NCBI GenBank assembly: GCA_051873875.1
Contig: JBJEFI010000059.1
Span: 1-50,230 of the forward strand
Length of the DNA stretch: 50,230 nt
Source of the DNA: JBJEFI01 sp051873875
GTDB lineage: Bacteria; Bacillota; Bacilli; Bacillales; Bacillaceae_G
Direction of reading: 5' to 3'
Below the pieces are notes generated by a model that saw only the letters and a program-made list of their open reading frames with translations, was not told where the DNA came from and ran no database searches. Below, piece after piece: positions 24,934 to 33,369 of the stretch (positions within the stretch are counted from its first letter, which is position 1; each line of letters begins with the position of its first letter). The translations under genes were made by a program, and so were the position numbers.

Positions 24934-25470
24934 TTAATGTTCCATTTGTCTTGCTAAAAAGTTTGCCGCTGTTTCCGCAACTTTTCGCTCAATTTCTCCA
25001 AGCGCTTTTTCTTTTGATAAAACGACGACTACCCCAATTGGGTCACCACTAGCAATAATTGGTGCTAGCGTATACCCAGATACTCGCTCTGTAATATTAT
25101 CAATAACGGACATATCTGCTTCTTCTGTTACGAGAACCGAATGTCTTTCTTCCATTGCTTTTTCAATTGAATCACCGATATTTCGGTTTAAATATTCTTT
25201 TTTAGATGTTCCAGATACTGCAATGACTGCATCTCGGTCACAAATTAAAATCATGCTTCCTAAGCTGTCATACAATGCATCTGCATATTCTTTTGCAAAA
25301 TCGCCAAGTTCACTAATTGGTGAATATTTTTTTAGGATAACTTCTCCGTCTCGATCGACAAAAATCTCTAATGGATCTCCTTCGCGAATACGAAGCGTCC
25401 TTCTAATTTCTTTTGGAATTACTACTCGACCTAAATCATCAATGCGACGCACAATACCTGTTGCCTTCAT
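24934..25470 (-). CDS. spoVT: Stage V sporulation protein T
   Basis: Forespore transcription factor that tunes sigma-G dependent genes. The 178-residue protein has an N-terminal AbrB-type swapped-hairpin DNA-binding domain (MKATGIVRRIDDLGRVVIPK) and a C-terminal GAF-like domain (about residues 60-178). The start ATG has AGAGAGG about 8-9 bases upstream. Its reading frame continues upstream into the run of N and then into mfd, which is an accident of the gap length. It shares its N-terminal domain with abrB in this window. Confidence 0.96.
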   Translation of the reverse strand: MKATGIVRRIDDLGRVVIPKEIRRTLRIREGDPLEIFVDRDGEVILKKYSPISELGDFAKEYADALYDSLGSMILICDRDAVIAVSGTSKKEYLNRNIGDSIEKAMEERHSVLVTEEADMSVIDNITERVSGYTLAPIIASGDPIGVVVVLSKEKALGEIERKVAETAANFLARQMEH

Positions 25471-25503
25471 TCTTATGATGCCTCTCTTTCGTATGATGAC
25501 AGT

Positions 25504-25603
25504 NNNNNNNNNNNNNNNNNNNNNNNNNNNNNNNNNNNNNNNNNNNNNNNNNNNNNNNNNNNNNNNNNNNNNNNNNNNNNNNNNNNNNNNNNNNNNNNNN
25601 NNN
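25504..25603. other. Assembly gap (100 N)
   Basis: A run of exactly 100 N between the end of mfd and the spoVT leader. A round number suggests a scaffold placeholder. Mfd proteins of this type are about 1,177 residues and about 1,098 are present here. The missing mfd end alone would need roughly 240 bases, so the true distance is probably larger than shown. Confidence 0.95.
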
Positions 25604-28600
25604 CGTTTAATTAATTGGATTTTCTCTTTTTGTGCATACCATTTTAATTCCGCAATCTTTAATAAATAACTTACTTCAATTGGATAATCACCAAAACGAT
25701 CGACTAATTCTTCTTGTAACTCCTGTAAATCATCAATCCCTTTAATCGAACGAATTTGCTTGTACATGGCAATTTTTTGTTTGCTATCTGAAATATAAAG
25801 AGATGGAATATAAGCATCAATATCAATATCAATTTCTGTTTCAAATGTACGCTCTTCAAATGTTCCTTTTCTTGCTTCAATTGCTTCTTTTAACATTTGT
25901 GAGTACAAATCAAATCCGACAGAATCAATAAAGCCATGTTGTTGAGCTCCAAGTAGATTTCCTGCTCCACGTATTGATAAATCACGCATAGCAATCTTAA
26001 AGCCTGAACCAAGCTCTGTGAATTCTTTAATTGCTTGTAACCTTTTCTCAGCTGCCTCATTTAATGCTTTATCTTTTTTAAATGTAAAATAAGCATATGC
26101 AACTCGATTAGAACGACCAACACGACCACGAAGCTGATACAACTGAGACAGTCCCATTCGATCGGCATCGTGAACAATTAATGTATTTACATTTGGAATA
26201 TCTACACCTGTTTCAATAATTGTTGTGCTTACTAATACATCATATTGTCCATCTAAGAAGGCTAACATGGTTGATTCAAGCTCTCCTTCACTCATTTGAC
26301 CATGCGCGAACGTGACACGAGCATCTGGTACAAGCATCGCGATTTCTTCCGCTTTTCGTTCAATATCTTCTACTCGATTATATAAATAGAAAACTTGCCC
26401 ATCCCTTGCTAATTCTCGTTCAATTGCTTCTCGAACTAACATTCCGTTATTTTCAACAACGTATGTTTGAACAGGGAAGCGATTTTCCGGTGGCGTTTCA
26501 ATAACAGATAAATCACGTACACCAAGCATAGACATATGAAGTGTTCTTGGAATTGGTGTTGCCGTCAACGTTAACACATCAATATTTGTTTTTAACTGTT
26601 TAATCTTCTCTTTATGAGTCACACCGAAACGTTGTTCTTCGTCAATAATCAATAATCCTAATTCACTATACTTAATATCTTTTGATAGCAACCGGTGGGT
26701 TCCAACAACAATATCAATTGTTCCATCTTTTAGACCTTTAATCGTTTCAGTTTGCTGTTTTTTCGAACGGAAACGATTTAAAATACCAACATTAATTGGA
26801 AAGTCTTGAAACCTTTCTCGCATCGTCTCATAGTGCTGTTGCGCAAGAATCGTTGTTGGCACTAAGAAAGCAACTTGCTTATGATCCATAATGGCTTTAA
26901 AGGCGGCACGGATGGCTACTTCTGTTTTTCCATATCCAACATCCCCACATAATAGTCGATCCATTGGGCGCTCTGCTTCCATATCTTGCTTAATTTCAGC
27001 AATGGAACGAAGCTGATCTTCCGTTTCGCGATAAGGGAAAGAAGATTCAAATTCACGTTGCTCAATACCATCTGGTGAAAAGGCATATCCTTTCGCCGCT
27101 TCTCGTTCTGCATATAATTTAATTAAATCATCCGCAATATCTTCGACACAACGTGCTACTTTTGATTTAACACGCTTCCATTCTGTTCCGCCAAGCTTAT
27201 AAATCTTTGGCTCTTTTCCTTCTGAACCAACATATTTCTGAATTAAATCAATTTGTTCAACTGGAACAAATAATTTATCATCCCCTTGGTATTTTACGTG
27301 TAAATAATCTTTATGGACGCCACCAATTTCAAGGGTTTCAATTCCATAAAAACGACCTATGCCATGGTTAACGTGAACAACGTAATCACCAACTTTTAAT
27401 TCCGAATAACTTTTGATCCGTTCTGCATTCGTTAACTTTTGTTTACGTTGTGTTCGTTTAATTTTCTTTTTATTAAATAATTCTTTTTCCGTAATAACTG
27501 CTAAGCGTTGTAGCGGCAATTCAAATCCAGCATGCAAATCCCCCTGCATGATTTGAATACTAGTCGTTGAAATCACATCATCATGATGGGTTACAATATC
27601 TGTCACACCATAATCATTTAATACAGACTCTAGCTTCTCGATTCGTTCAGTAGATGCACCTAATAAAATAATTCGATACTTTGCCTTTTGCCATCTAGCT
27701 ATTTCTGTTTTAAATAATTCCATTTGACCATGAAAATCTTGCATCGATTTTCCACTCATATTTAAAATATTTTGCGGATGCGTATGTGGCACATGACGTA
27801 AAAATAAATTTAAATAAACAATACTATGATTGCTCTTTTGAATAAGACTTGGGAAATCATGAGAAAAAACAAGACCCTGTACAATTTGTCCTTCTTCTAA
27901 CAATGATATGTACCACTCTGCTTCTTCATGTTGCAACTGTTCTTGTGTTTCATTAATCCTTGCCATTTCATCTAAAATAACAATGCTTTTAGATGGTAAA
28001 TAATCTAGCAAGCTAGCAGGATTAGGCTGTAATAAAGAATAATATTTAAACACTTTATCCTGCTTTTGTTCCAACTGAATTTGTTCTATTTCTTCTTTTA
28101 CATAGGTTGATAGTTGTAGCTTTCTCTTTTCATCCTTTATTTCCTTAAGACTCAACGCTAATTGGTTTTGTAATTTTTCTATCCCTACTGTCAATTGATC
28201 TTCTGTTAAGATATATTCAATGGCAGGTCCAAAACGAATTGACGTTAACTTATTTAAAGAACGTTGATCATCAGTAGAGAAATAACGAATAGAATCTACT
28301 TCTGTATCAAATAATTCAATTCTAATTGGTAGATTTTCTGTTAATGGATAAAAATCAATAATACCACCACGAACTGCAAATTCACCTGGTGCCTCTACCA
28401 TCGATGTGCGACGATACCCTACCTTAACTAACTTTTCAATAAAAGAATGAACGTCAATTTCATCCCCTAATGAACAGGTCACCATACTACTATTCCACAC
28501 TTGTTTTGATGGTAAAAGTCGACGTAATCCAGAAACAGGGACCACAAAAATACCACTATCATTATTTGAAAGACGGTTCATTACTTCCATTCGTTGAGCA

Positions 28601-28899
28601 AGCAATTCTGGACTTGATATACCTACCTCTGTGGCGATTAATTCATTAACTGGATATAACCAAACATCCTGCTCACCTATTAAGGATACTAAATCTTCAT
28701 ATACTTTTTGAGCTTGTAATAAATTATGAGTAATGATACATAGCGATCTGTTCAACTTCTTATATAACGCTGCCATTAACATTGTTCGTGAAGAACCAGT
28801 TAACCCGGCAACAAGCTGTTCCTTTAAGCCAATTTCAACCCCATCAATCAAGCTTTTAAATTCTTTATCTTCAATAACTGTGTGAATAATCCCTTTCAT
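25604..28899 (-). CDS. mfd: Transcription-repair coupling factor, 3' end lost in gap
   Basis: Removes stalled RNA polymerase from lesions and recruits UvrA. About 1,098 residues are visible: the UvrB-like N-terminal region, the CarD-like RNA-polymerase-interacting module (VGDYVVHVNHGIGRF near residue 505) and the RecG-type motor. The motor has Walker A DVGYGKTEVA near 650, DEEQRFGV near 752, LTATPIPRTL and RGRVGRS. The last 80 or so residues (part of domain 7) are missing because of the run of N. AGGAG lies 6-7 bases before the ATG. The apparent continuous frame into spoVT is not a real fusion. Confidence 0.95.
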
Positions 28900-28929
28900 A
28901 ATGCAACTCCTCTCAGAATAAGAGAAAAC

Positions 28930-28956
28930 AGAAAAATGCTTTGGAACGCCAAAGCT
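28930..28956 (-). terminator. fin terminator
   Basis: A 7-bp stem (GCTTTGG/CCAAAGC) with a 4-base loop, followed by ATTTTTCTGTTTTC on the minus strand, right after the fin stop. It may let fin be expressed separately from mfd. Confidence 0.75.
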
Positions 28957-29187
28957 CTATTGTAAAAATGTATCATATTCATAATAGTTTGGATTACCAT
29001 CTAATGTTTGTTCACAATTCTCACAAACTGTTTTAATTAGTATATTCCCATCTTTTGAAAATGAGAGTATTTCCTTTTTTTCATCATCGGACAACTGCTC
29101 CAAAACGATGGAAATCTCATTTATATGCTCATGCTGAATGGTTCCTAATAAAGATCCACAATAGCGACAGTAATAACGAATTGACAT
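28957..29187 (-). CDS. fin: Anti-sigma-F factor Fin
   Basis: A 76-residue zinc-ribbon protein with CRYCGSLLG near the N-terminus and CENCEQTL near residue 56, two CxxC pairs for one zinc. In B. subtilis Fin (YabK, also 76 residues) inhibits sigma-F to promote the switch to sigma-G. The start is the ATG with GGAGG 5 bases upstream; a TTG four codons earlier overlaps that site. A sigma-F/G-type promoter lies about 32 bases upstream, between pth and fin, fitting forespore expression. Confidence 0.93.
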   Translation of the reverse strand: MSIRYYCRYCGSLLGTIQHEHINEISIVLEQLSDDEKKEILSFSKDGNILIKTVCENCEQTLDGNPNYYEYDTFLQ

Positions 29188-29218
29188 AATATCCTCCAAA
29201 TTCCATGTTATTTATCTC

Positions 29219-29249
29219 TATTATGGATGCTTTCTTTTTATTTTATTCA
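29219..29249 (-). promoter_or_regulatory. Forespore (sigma-G/sigma-F type) promoter of fin
   Basis: On the minus strand TGAATA (29244-29249), an 18-bp spacer and CATAATA (29219-29225) match the sigma-G consensus closely; sigma-F recognises similar elements. B. subtilis fin is expressed in the forespore. Which of the two sigma factors is used cannot be settled from sequence. Confidence 0.7.
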
Positions 29250-29255
29250 GCTTGA

Positions 29256-29813
29256 TTAATTGAATTCATTCATCACGTGTAAAAATGATTTTTCTGTATA
29301 CATCTCACATGCTTGTGCAGCTCTTTTTATACTTTCAATAACCTCAGGTTGTTCTTCTTTTGCAAACGTTGATAGTACATAATTTGCAATGCTTTGACCA
29401 TTTCTAGGACGGTCAATTCCAACACGAATACGATTAAATTCTTGCGTCCCAAAGTGAGCAATTAACGATTTAATACCATTATGTCCACCAGCGCTTCCTT
29501 TTCCACGAAGGCGTAATTTTCCAACAGGTAAATCTAAATCATCATAAATAACAACTATGTCTTCTATGTCTACTTTAAAGTAGTCCATTAATGGTCTTAC
29601 ACAGTCTCCCGATAAATTCATATATGTTAATGGTTTTACTAATAAAACTTTTTCTCCATTCACATATCCAACGCCAAAAATCCCTTTAAATTTTTGTTGA
29701 TTTAATGGGATATTCCACTTATCTGCTAAATAATCTATCACTAAAAAACCAATATTATGCCTCGTTTGAGCATATTGGAGCCCTGGATTACCAAGTCCAA
29801 CAATTAACTTCAT
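29256..29813 (-). CDS. pth: Peptidyl-tRNA hydrolase
   Basis: Releases tRNA from peptidyl-tRNAs that drop off the ribosome. The 185-residue protein has MKLIVGLGNPG, the catalytic histidine in TRHNIGF (H20), KPLTYMNLSG and KGSAGGHNGIKS. It is called spoVC in B. subtilis because alleles block sporulation. AAGGAG precedes the ATG. In B. subtilis ctc (an L25-like stress protein) lies between prs and this gene; here the 136-base gap holds only a hairpin. Confidence 0.96.
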   Translation of the reverse strand: MKLIVGLGNPGLQYAQTRHNIGFLVIDYLADKWNIPLNQQKFKGIFGVGYVNGEKVLLVKPLTYMNLSGDCVRPLMDYFKVDIEDIVVIYDDLDLPVGKLRLRGKGSAGGHNGIKSLIAHFGTQEFNRIRVGIDRPRNGQSIANYVLSTFAKEEQPEVIESIKRAAQACEMYTEKSFLHVMNEFN

Positions 29814-29887
29814 TTTATTTCTCCTTTTATTGTATTGTATTTGACTTTCGTTTTCATTTTTCCTCTTTTATTTTTGTCAACTTTACG

Positions 29888-29912
29888 AAAAGACGTAACC
29901 ATAACGGTTACG
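29888..29912 (-). terminator. Probable prs terminator
   Basis: A 7-bp stem (CGTAACC/GGTTACG) with a 5-base loop, followed by TCTTTTCG on the minus strand. The T tail is short, so termination may be partial. The rest of the prs-pth gap holds a TTGACA at about 29876 without a good -10. Confidence 0.5.
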
Positions 29913-29949
29913 CCTAAACAGATTTGGAGAATGAATCGTCGTTTGTATA

Positions 29950-30903
29950 TTAATCAAATAATGAACTAATAGATTCTTCCTCATGAACACGAATAATTGT
30001 TTCAGCAATTAGTGGAGCTACTGATAATTCAACAATTTTTGAAATACGTTTTTCTTCAGGAAGACGAATTGAGTTTGTTACAACTAATTCTTTAATTTTT
30101 GAGTTCTCAATACGTTCAATAGCTGGACCAGAAAGAACTGGGTGTGAACAACATGCATATACTTCTGTAGCACCGCTGTCTACTAATGCATTTGCTGCTA
30201 ATGTGATTGTACCAGCTGTATCAATCATGTCGTCGATAAGAATTGCTGTTTTGCCTTCTACGTTCCCTACGATGTTCATTACTTCAGCAACGTTTGGACG
30301 TGGACGACGTTTATCGATAATCGCAATTGGTGCTTTTAAACGATCAGCTAATTTACGAGCTCTTGTTACACCACCGTGGTCTGGAGATACAACTACAACA
30401 TCTTTTAATTCTTTTTTGGCGAAGTAATCACCTAAGATAGGTACACCTAATAAATGGTCGATTGGAATATCGAAGAAACCTTGAATTTGTGGTGCATGTA
30501 AATCAAGCGTAATAACACGTGTTGCGCCAGCTTTTTCTAAAAGGTTTGCAACTAATTTTGCTGTAATTGGCTCACGAGAACGAGCTTTACGGTCTTGACG
30601 TGCATATCCATAGTAAGGCATTACAATGTTAATTGTTTTTGCAGATGCGCGTTTTAATGCGTCAATCATGATTAATAATTCCATAATGTGTTCATTTACA
30701 GGATTACTAGTTGATTGAATAACATAAACGTCACAACCGCGGATACTTTCCTCAATATTAATTTGAACTTCACCGTCACTAAAACGTGTTACCGAACATT
30801 TTCCTAATTCAACACCAATGTTTTTTACAATCTCTTCTGCAAGGGCTGGATTTGAATTTAATGTAAATACCTTTAAATTTCCATCAGGATATACTTTTGA
30901 CAT
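29950..30903 (-). CDS. prs: Ribose-phosphate pyrophosphokinase
   Basis: Makes PRPP from ribose-5-phosphate and ATP for purines, pyrimidines, His, Trp and NAD. The 317-residue protein has the class I signature DLHAPQIQGFFDIPIDHL near residue 130, PDHGGVTRARKLADRL and the PRPP loop LIDDMIDTAGTI near residue 220. GGAGG lies 9 bases before the ATG. It follows glmU by 23 bases and is probably co-transcribed with it. PRPP made here is also the ligand sensed by PurR, encoded about 2.5 kb upstream. Confidence 0.97.
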   Translation of the reverse strand: MSKVYPDGNLKVFTLNSNPALAEEIVKNIGVELGKCSVTRFSDGEVQINIEESIRGCDVYVIQSTSNPVNEHIMELLIMIDALKRASAKTINIVMPYYGYARQDRKARSREPITAKLVANLLEKAGATRVITLDLHAPQIQGFFDIPIDHLLGVPILGDYFAKKELKDVVVVSPDHGGVTRARKLADRLKAPIAIIDKRRPRPNVAEVMNIVGNVEGKTAILIDDMIDTAGTITLAANALVDSGATEVYACCSHPVLSGPAIERIENSKIKELVVTNSIRLPEEKRISKIVELSVAPLIAETIIRVHEEESISSLFD

Positions 30904-30926
30904 AACAAATGACCTCCACTGTTGTA

Positions 30927-32306
30927 TTAAGAATTTCTTTTCTTCTCTAGCTTTTCTACGTAATTTTCCTTGTTTACCTGTCTTGCACGTGCAATTGAAA
31001 GTGCTTTTTCCGGTACATTCTCTGTAATTGTAGAACCAGCGGCAATATATGCACCTTCTTCAATCGTCACAGGTGCAATTAAGTTTGAATTACATCCGAC
31101 AAATACATTATCCCCAATAACTGTTTGAAATTTATTCTTACCATCGTAGTTTACTGTGATGGATCCACAACCTAAGTTTACATTTGCACCAATTGTTGCA
31201 TCACCAATATAACTTAAGTGAGATGCTTTGCTGTTATCTGCAAACGTTGCTTTTTTAATCTCTACGAAATTACCAACTCGTACGTTATTTCCGATATTAG
31301 AAGCTGGTCGAATATGAGAAAATGGACCAATTGCTACACCGTTTCCTACTTTACTCTGATGAACAACAGATTGCTTGATTGTTGTTGCATTTCCAATTTC
31401 GCTATCCATAATTTCGCTATTTGGTCCAATAATACATTCATCCCCAATTACTACATTTCCATACAAAACTGTTCCAGGATAAATAATTGTATCGGAACCA
31501 ATAATTGCATCATTTGAAATGTATGTGTTTTCCGGATCAATGATTGTTACACCGTTTACCATATGTTTACGATTGATACGACGCTTCATAATTTGTTCAG
31601 CTTGTGATAAAGCAACACGATCGTTAATACCTAACGTTTCTTCAAATGAAGCCGTTGTATAAGCAGAAACAACATGCCCTTGCCCTTTTAATATCTCAAT
31701 CACATCGGGTAAATAATACTCTCCTTGGGCATTATCATTTGAAACATTTTGTAATGCTTCAAAAAGAAGTTTATTGTCAAAGCAGTATGTACCAGTATTG
31801 ATCTCAGTAATCTGTAATTCTTCTACTGTTGCATCCTTATGCTCTACAATTCTTTCTACATGCCCTACTTCATTACGAACAACACGACCATATCCAGTTG
31901 GATCTTGGGCAATAGCAGTTAAAATTGTTGCTTTTGCTCCTGTTTGCTCATGATGCGTAAAAAGCTTCTCCATCGTTTCAGATGTAATAAGAGGCGTATC
32001 TCCACAAACAACAATTGTTACCCCTTCTTTTCCTTCTAAAATAGAAGCTGCTTGCTGCACTGCATGTGCCGTTCCAAGTTGTTCTGCTTGAAGTGCATAT
32101 TCACTACTTGTACCAATGCGGGCCTTTACTTCTTCTGCCCCATGTCCAACAATTGTTACTAATTGTTTTGTCCCTAAACAAGATACTTGCTCAATTACAT
32201 GCTGTAACATTGGTTTGCCACAAACAGAGTGTAACACTTTATATAGCTTAGACTTCATTCTTGTTCCTTTTCCAGCTGCTAAAATAACTGCAAAGCGATT
32301 TGCCAT
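30927..32306 (-). CDS. glmU: Bifunctional UDP-GlcNAc pyrophosphorylase / GlcN-1-P acetyltransferase
   Basis: Makes UDP-N-acetylglucosamine for cell wall synthesis. The 459-residue protein starts with the nucleotidyltransferase motif LAAGKGTRMKSKLYKVLH. The C-terminal half (from about residue 250) is a left-handed beta-helix of hexapeptide repeats ending in the acetyl-CoA site region (GCGSITVNYDGKNKF, VFVGCNSNLIAPV). GGAGGG precedes the ATG. A SigA-type promoter with phased repeats lies upstream and a terminator separates it from spoVG. Confidence 0.97.
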   Translation of the reverse strand: MANRFAVILAAGKGTRMKSKLYKVLHSVCGKPMLQHVIEQVSCLGTKQLVTIVGHGAEEVKARIGTSSEYALQAEQLGTAHAVQQAASILEGKEGVTIVVCGDTPLITSETMEKLFTHHEQTGAKATILTAIAQDPTGYGRVVRNEVGHVERIVEHKDATVEELQITEINTGTYCFDNKLLFEALQNVSNDNAQGEYYLPDVIEILKGQGHVVSAYTTASFEETLGINDRVALSQAEQIMKRRINRKHMVNGVTIIDPENTYISNDAIIGSDTIIYPGTVLYGNVVIGDECIIGPNSEIMDSEIGNATTIKQSVVHQSKVGNGVAIGPFSHIRPASNIGNNVRVGNFVEIKKATFADNSKASHLSYIGDATIGANVNLGCGSITVNYDGKNKFQTVIGDNVFVGCNSNLIAPVTIEEGAYIAAGSTITENVPEKALSIARARQVNKENYVEKLEKKRNS

Positions 32307-32344
32307 GTTAACCCTCCATCACTAAACCTTTTTATCCATAATAG

Positions 32345-32373
32345 ACTATATCTTAAAAATCAATATTTTTCAA
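32345..32373 (-). promoter_or_regulatory. SigA promoter of glmU-prs
   Basis: TTGAAA, 17 bp and TATAGT on the minus strand (5 of 6 each), about 39 bases before the glmU start. Directly upstream are two identical 10-bp direct repeats, listed separately. Confidence 0.65.
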
Positions 32374-32375
32374 GA

Positions 32376-32405
32376 AAACCAACTAAGAAAACCAGAAACC
32401 AACTA
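32376..32405 (-). repeat. Two phased 10-bp direct repeats upstream of the glmU promoter
   Basis: TAGTTGGTTT occurs twice on the minus strand (32376-32385 and 32396-32405), exactly 20 bp apart start to start. A partial third TGGTTT lies between them. The first copy ends two bases from the -35 hexamer. Placement and helical phasing suggest an activator site, but I recognise no known operator. Confidence 0.5.
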
Positions 32406-32435
32406 TTATATCCATATTATTCATTTATATAGAAC

Positions 32436-32468
32436 AAATAAAAAGAACATACAAAATTTGTATGTTCT
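32436..32468 (-). terminator. spoVG terminator
   Basis: The stem is GAACATAC/GTATGTTC with an A/T loop that can extend it, followed by TTTTTATTTG on the minus strand, 15 bases after the spoVG stop. Confidence 0.88.
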
Positions 32469-32483
32469 CCATCTTTTACTTAA

Positions 32484-32771
32484 TTAAGCCCCAGCTTCTT
32501 CTAACTGTAATTCAACGTCTCCTACTCGATGATACTCTGCTAACACAGAATCTTGAATTTTTGCACGTGTAGAAGAATTAATCGGATGTGCAATATCCCT
32601 AAATTCTCCATCTGGTGTACGCTTACTTGGCATTGCTACAAATAAACCATTATTACCGTCAATCACTCTTATATCGTGAATCACAAATTCATCATCTAAT
32701 GTGATAGAGGCAATCGCTTTCATTCTACCATCTGTATTTACGCGGCGTAATCTAACATCTGTTACTTCCAT
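32484..32771 (-). CDS. spoVG: RNA/DNA-binding regulator SpoVG
   Basis: A 95-residue protein (MEVTDVRLRRVNTDGRMKAI, later MPSKRTPDGEFRDIAHPI) of the SpoVG family. Relatives bind nucleic acids and influence septation, sporulation and capsule or virulence genes. The start is the ATG preceded by AAAGGTGGTGA about 7 bases upstream; an upstream in-frame ATG twelve codons earlier is not needed. B. subtilis SpoVG is 97 residues. A sigma-H-like promoter and one perfect 0A box lie upstream, in line with the classical sigma-H dependence of spoVG. Confidence 0.96.
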   Translation of the reverse strand: MEVTDVRLRRVNTDGRMKAIASITLDDEFVIHDIRVIDGNNGLFVAMPSKRTPDGEFRDIAHPINSSTRAKIQDSVLAEYHRVGDVELQLEEAGA

Positions 32772-32814
32772 CCCCTGTTCACCACCTTTGTTTGTAATAA
32801 GCGACATTTCATAT

Positions 32815-32841
32815 ATTTCAACATTTTTCTTAAAAAACCCT
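32815..32841 (-). promoter_or_regulatory. Sigma-H-like promoter of spoVG
   Basis: The minus strand has GCAGGGTTT (-35 core 32835-32841), a 15-bp spacer and GAAAT (32815-32819). The B. subtilis spoVG sigma-H promoter reads GCAGGATTT with about 14 bp and GAAT. An A/T-rich block lies upstream, as in B. subtilis, where AbrB binds. Confidence 0.65.
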
Positions 32842-32872
32842 GCAATTTTTTCAAAATAAAAATTATTTTTTA

Positions 32873-32879
32873 TTCGACA
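32873..32879 (-). promoter_or_regulatory. Perfect Spo0A box upstream of spoVG
   Basis: TGTCGAA on the minus strand, about 32 bases upstream of the -35 core. A single heptamer can occur by chance; its position in a sporulation promoter makes it a plausible site. Confidence 0.35.
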
Positions 32880-32944
32880 TTATTTTACATAAATAATATG
32901 ATTGCTCCTTATCGCTTTAAGTTAAGAAAAATGGAAATAACAAT

Positions 32945-32972
32945 TGAAAAAACCCCTGATCCCTCAGGAGTT
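32945..32972 (-). terminator. ridA terminator
   Basis: A 9-bp stem (AACTCCTGA/TCAGGGGTT with one G-U) and 4-base loop, then TTTTTTC on the minus strand; the stem starts at the ridA stop codon. Confidence 0.85.
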
Positions 32973-33348
32973 ATTTTACAACTGCAATGCACTCTATTTC
33001 AATTAATACGTCTTTTGGCAAACGAGCTACCTCTACACAAGAACGAGCTGGCTTATGAGTAGAAAAATATGTTCCATAAACGTCGTTCATTTTATTAAAG
33101 TCATTCATGTCTTTAATAAAAACCATTGTTTTTACAACCGTCTCTAAAGAAGCATTAGCTGCTTCTAATACTGCTTGAATATTTTTAAAGACTTGATGTG
33201 TTTGTACTTCAATATCCCCTGTTACTAATTCCCCTTGTGCAGTTAACGGAATTTGACCAGATGTATAGACCATTCCATTTACAACAGTAGCTTGGACATA
33301 TGGTCCAATCGCTGAAGGCGCATCGTTTGTTTGAACAACTTTAATCAT
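32971..33348 (-). CDS. ridA: Enamine/imine deaminase RidA (YjgF family)
   Basis: A 125-residue trimeric-type protein that hydrolyses reactive enamine/imine intermediates made by PLP enzymes. Family signatures are APSAIGPYVQA, VYTSGQIPL and the C-terminal KPARSCVEVARLPKDVLIEIECIA, which contains the substrate-binding arginine. A GGAGAGGGG-type site precedes the ATG. It lies 21 bases after purR in the conserved purR-ridA-spoVG order (yabJ in B. subtilis, where it affects purine regulation). Confidence 0.95.
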   Translation of the reverse strand: MIKVVQTNDAPSAIGPYVQATVVNGMVYTSGQIPLTAQGELVTGDIEVQTHQVFKNIQAVLEAANASLETVVKTMVFIKDMNDFNKMNDVYGTYFSTHKPARSCVEVARLPKDVLIEIECIAVVK

Positions 33349-33369
33349 TTCTATTCCCCTCTCCTCATT

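Noticed and set aside
24934..28899. A single 1,321-residue Mfd-SpoVT fusion
   Set aside because: The frame passes through 100 N. SpoVT has its own ATG and ribosome site, and Mfd lacks its normal C-terminal end, so this is an assembly effect.
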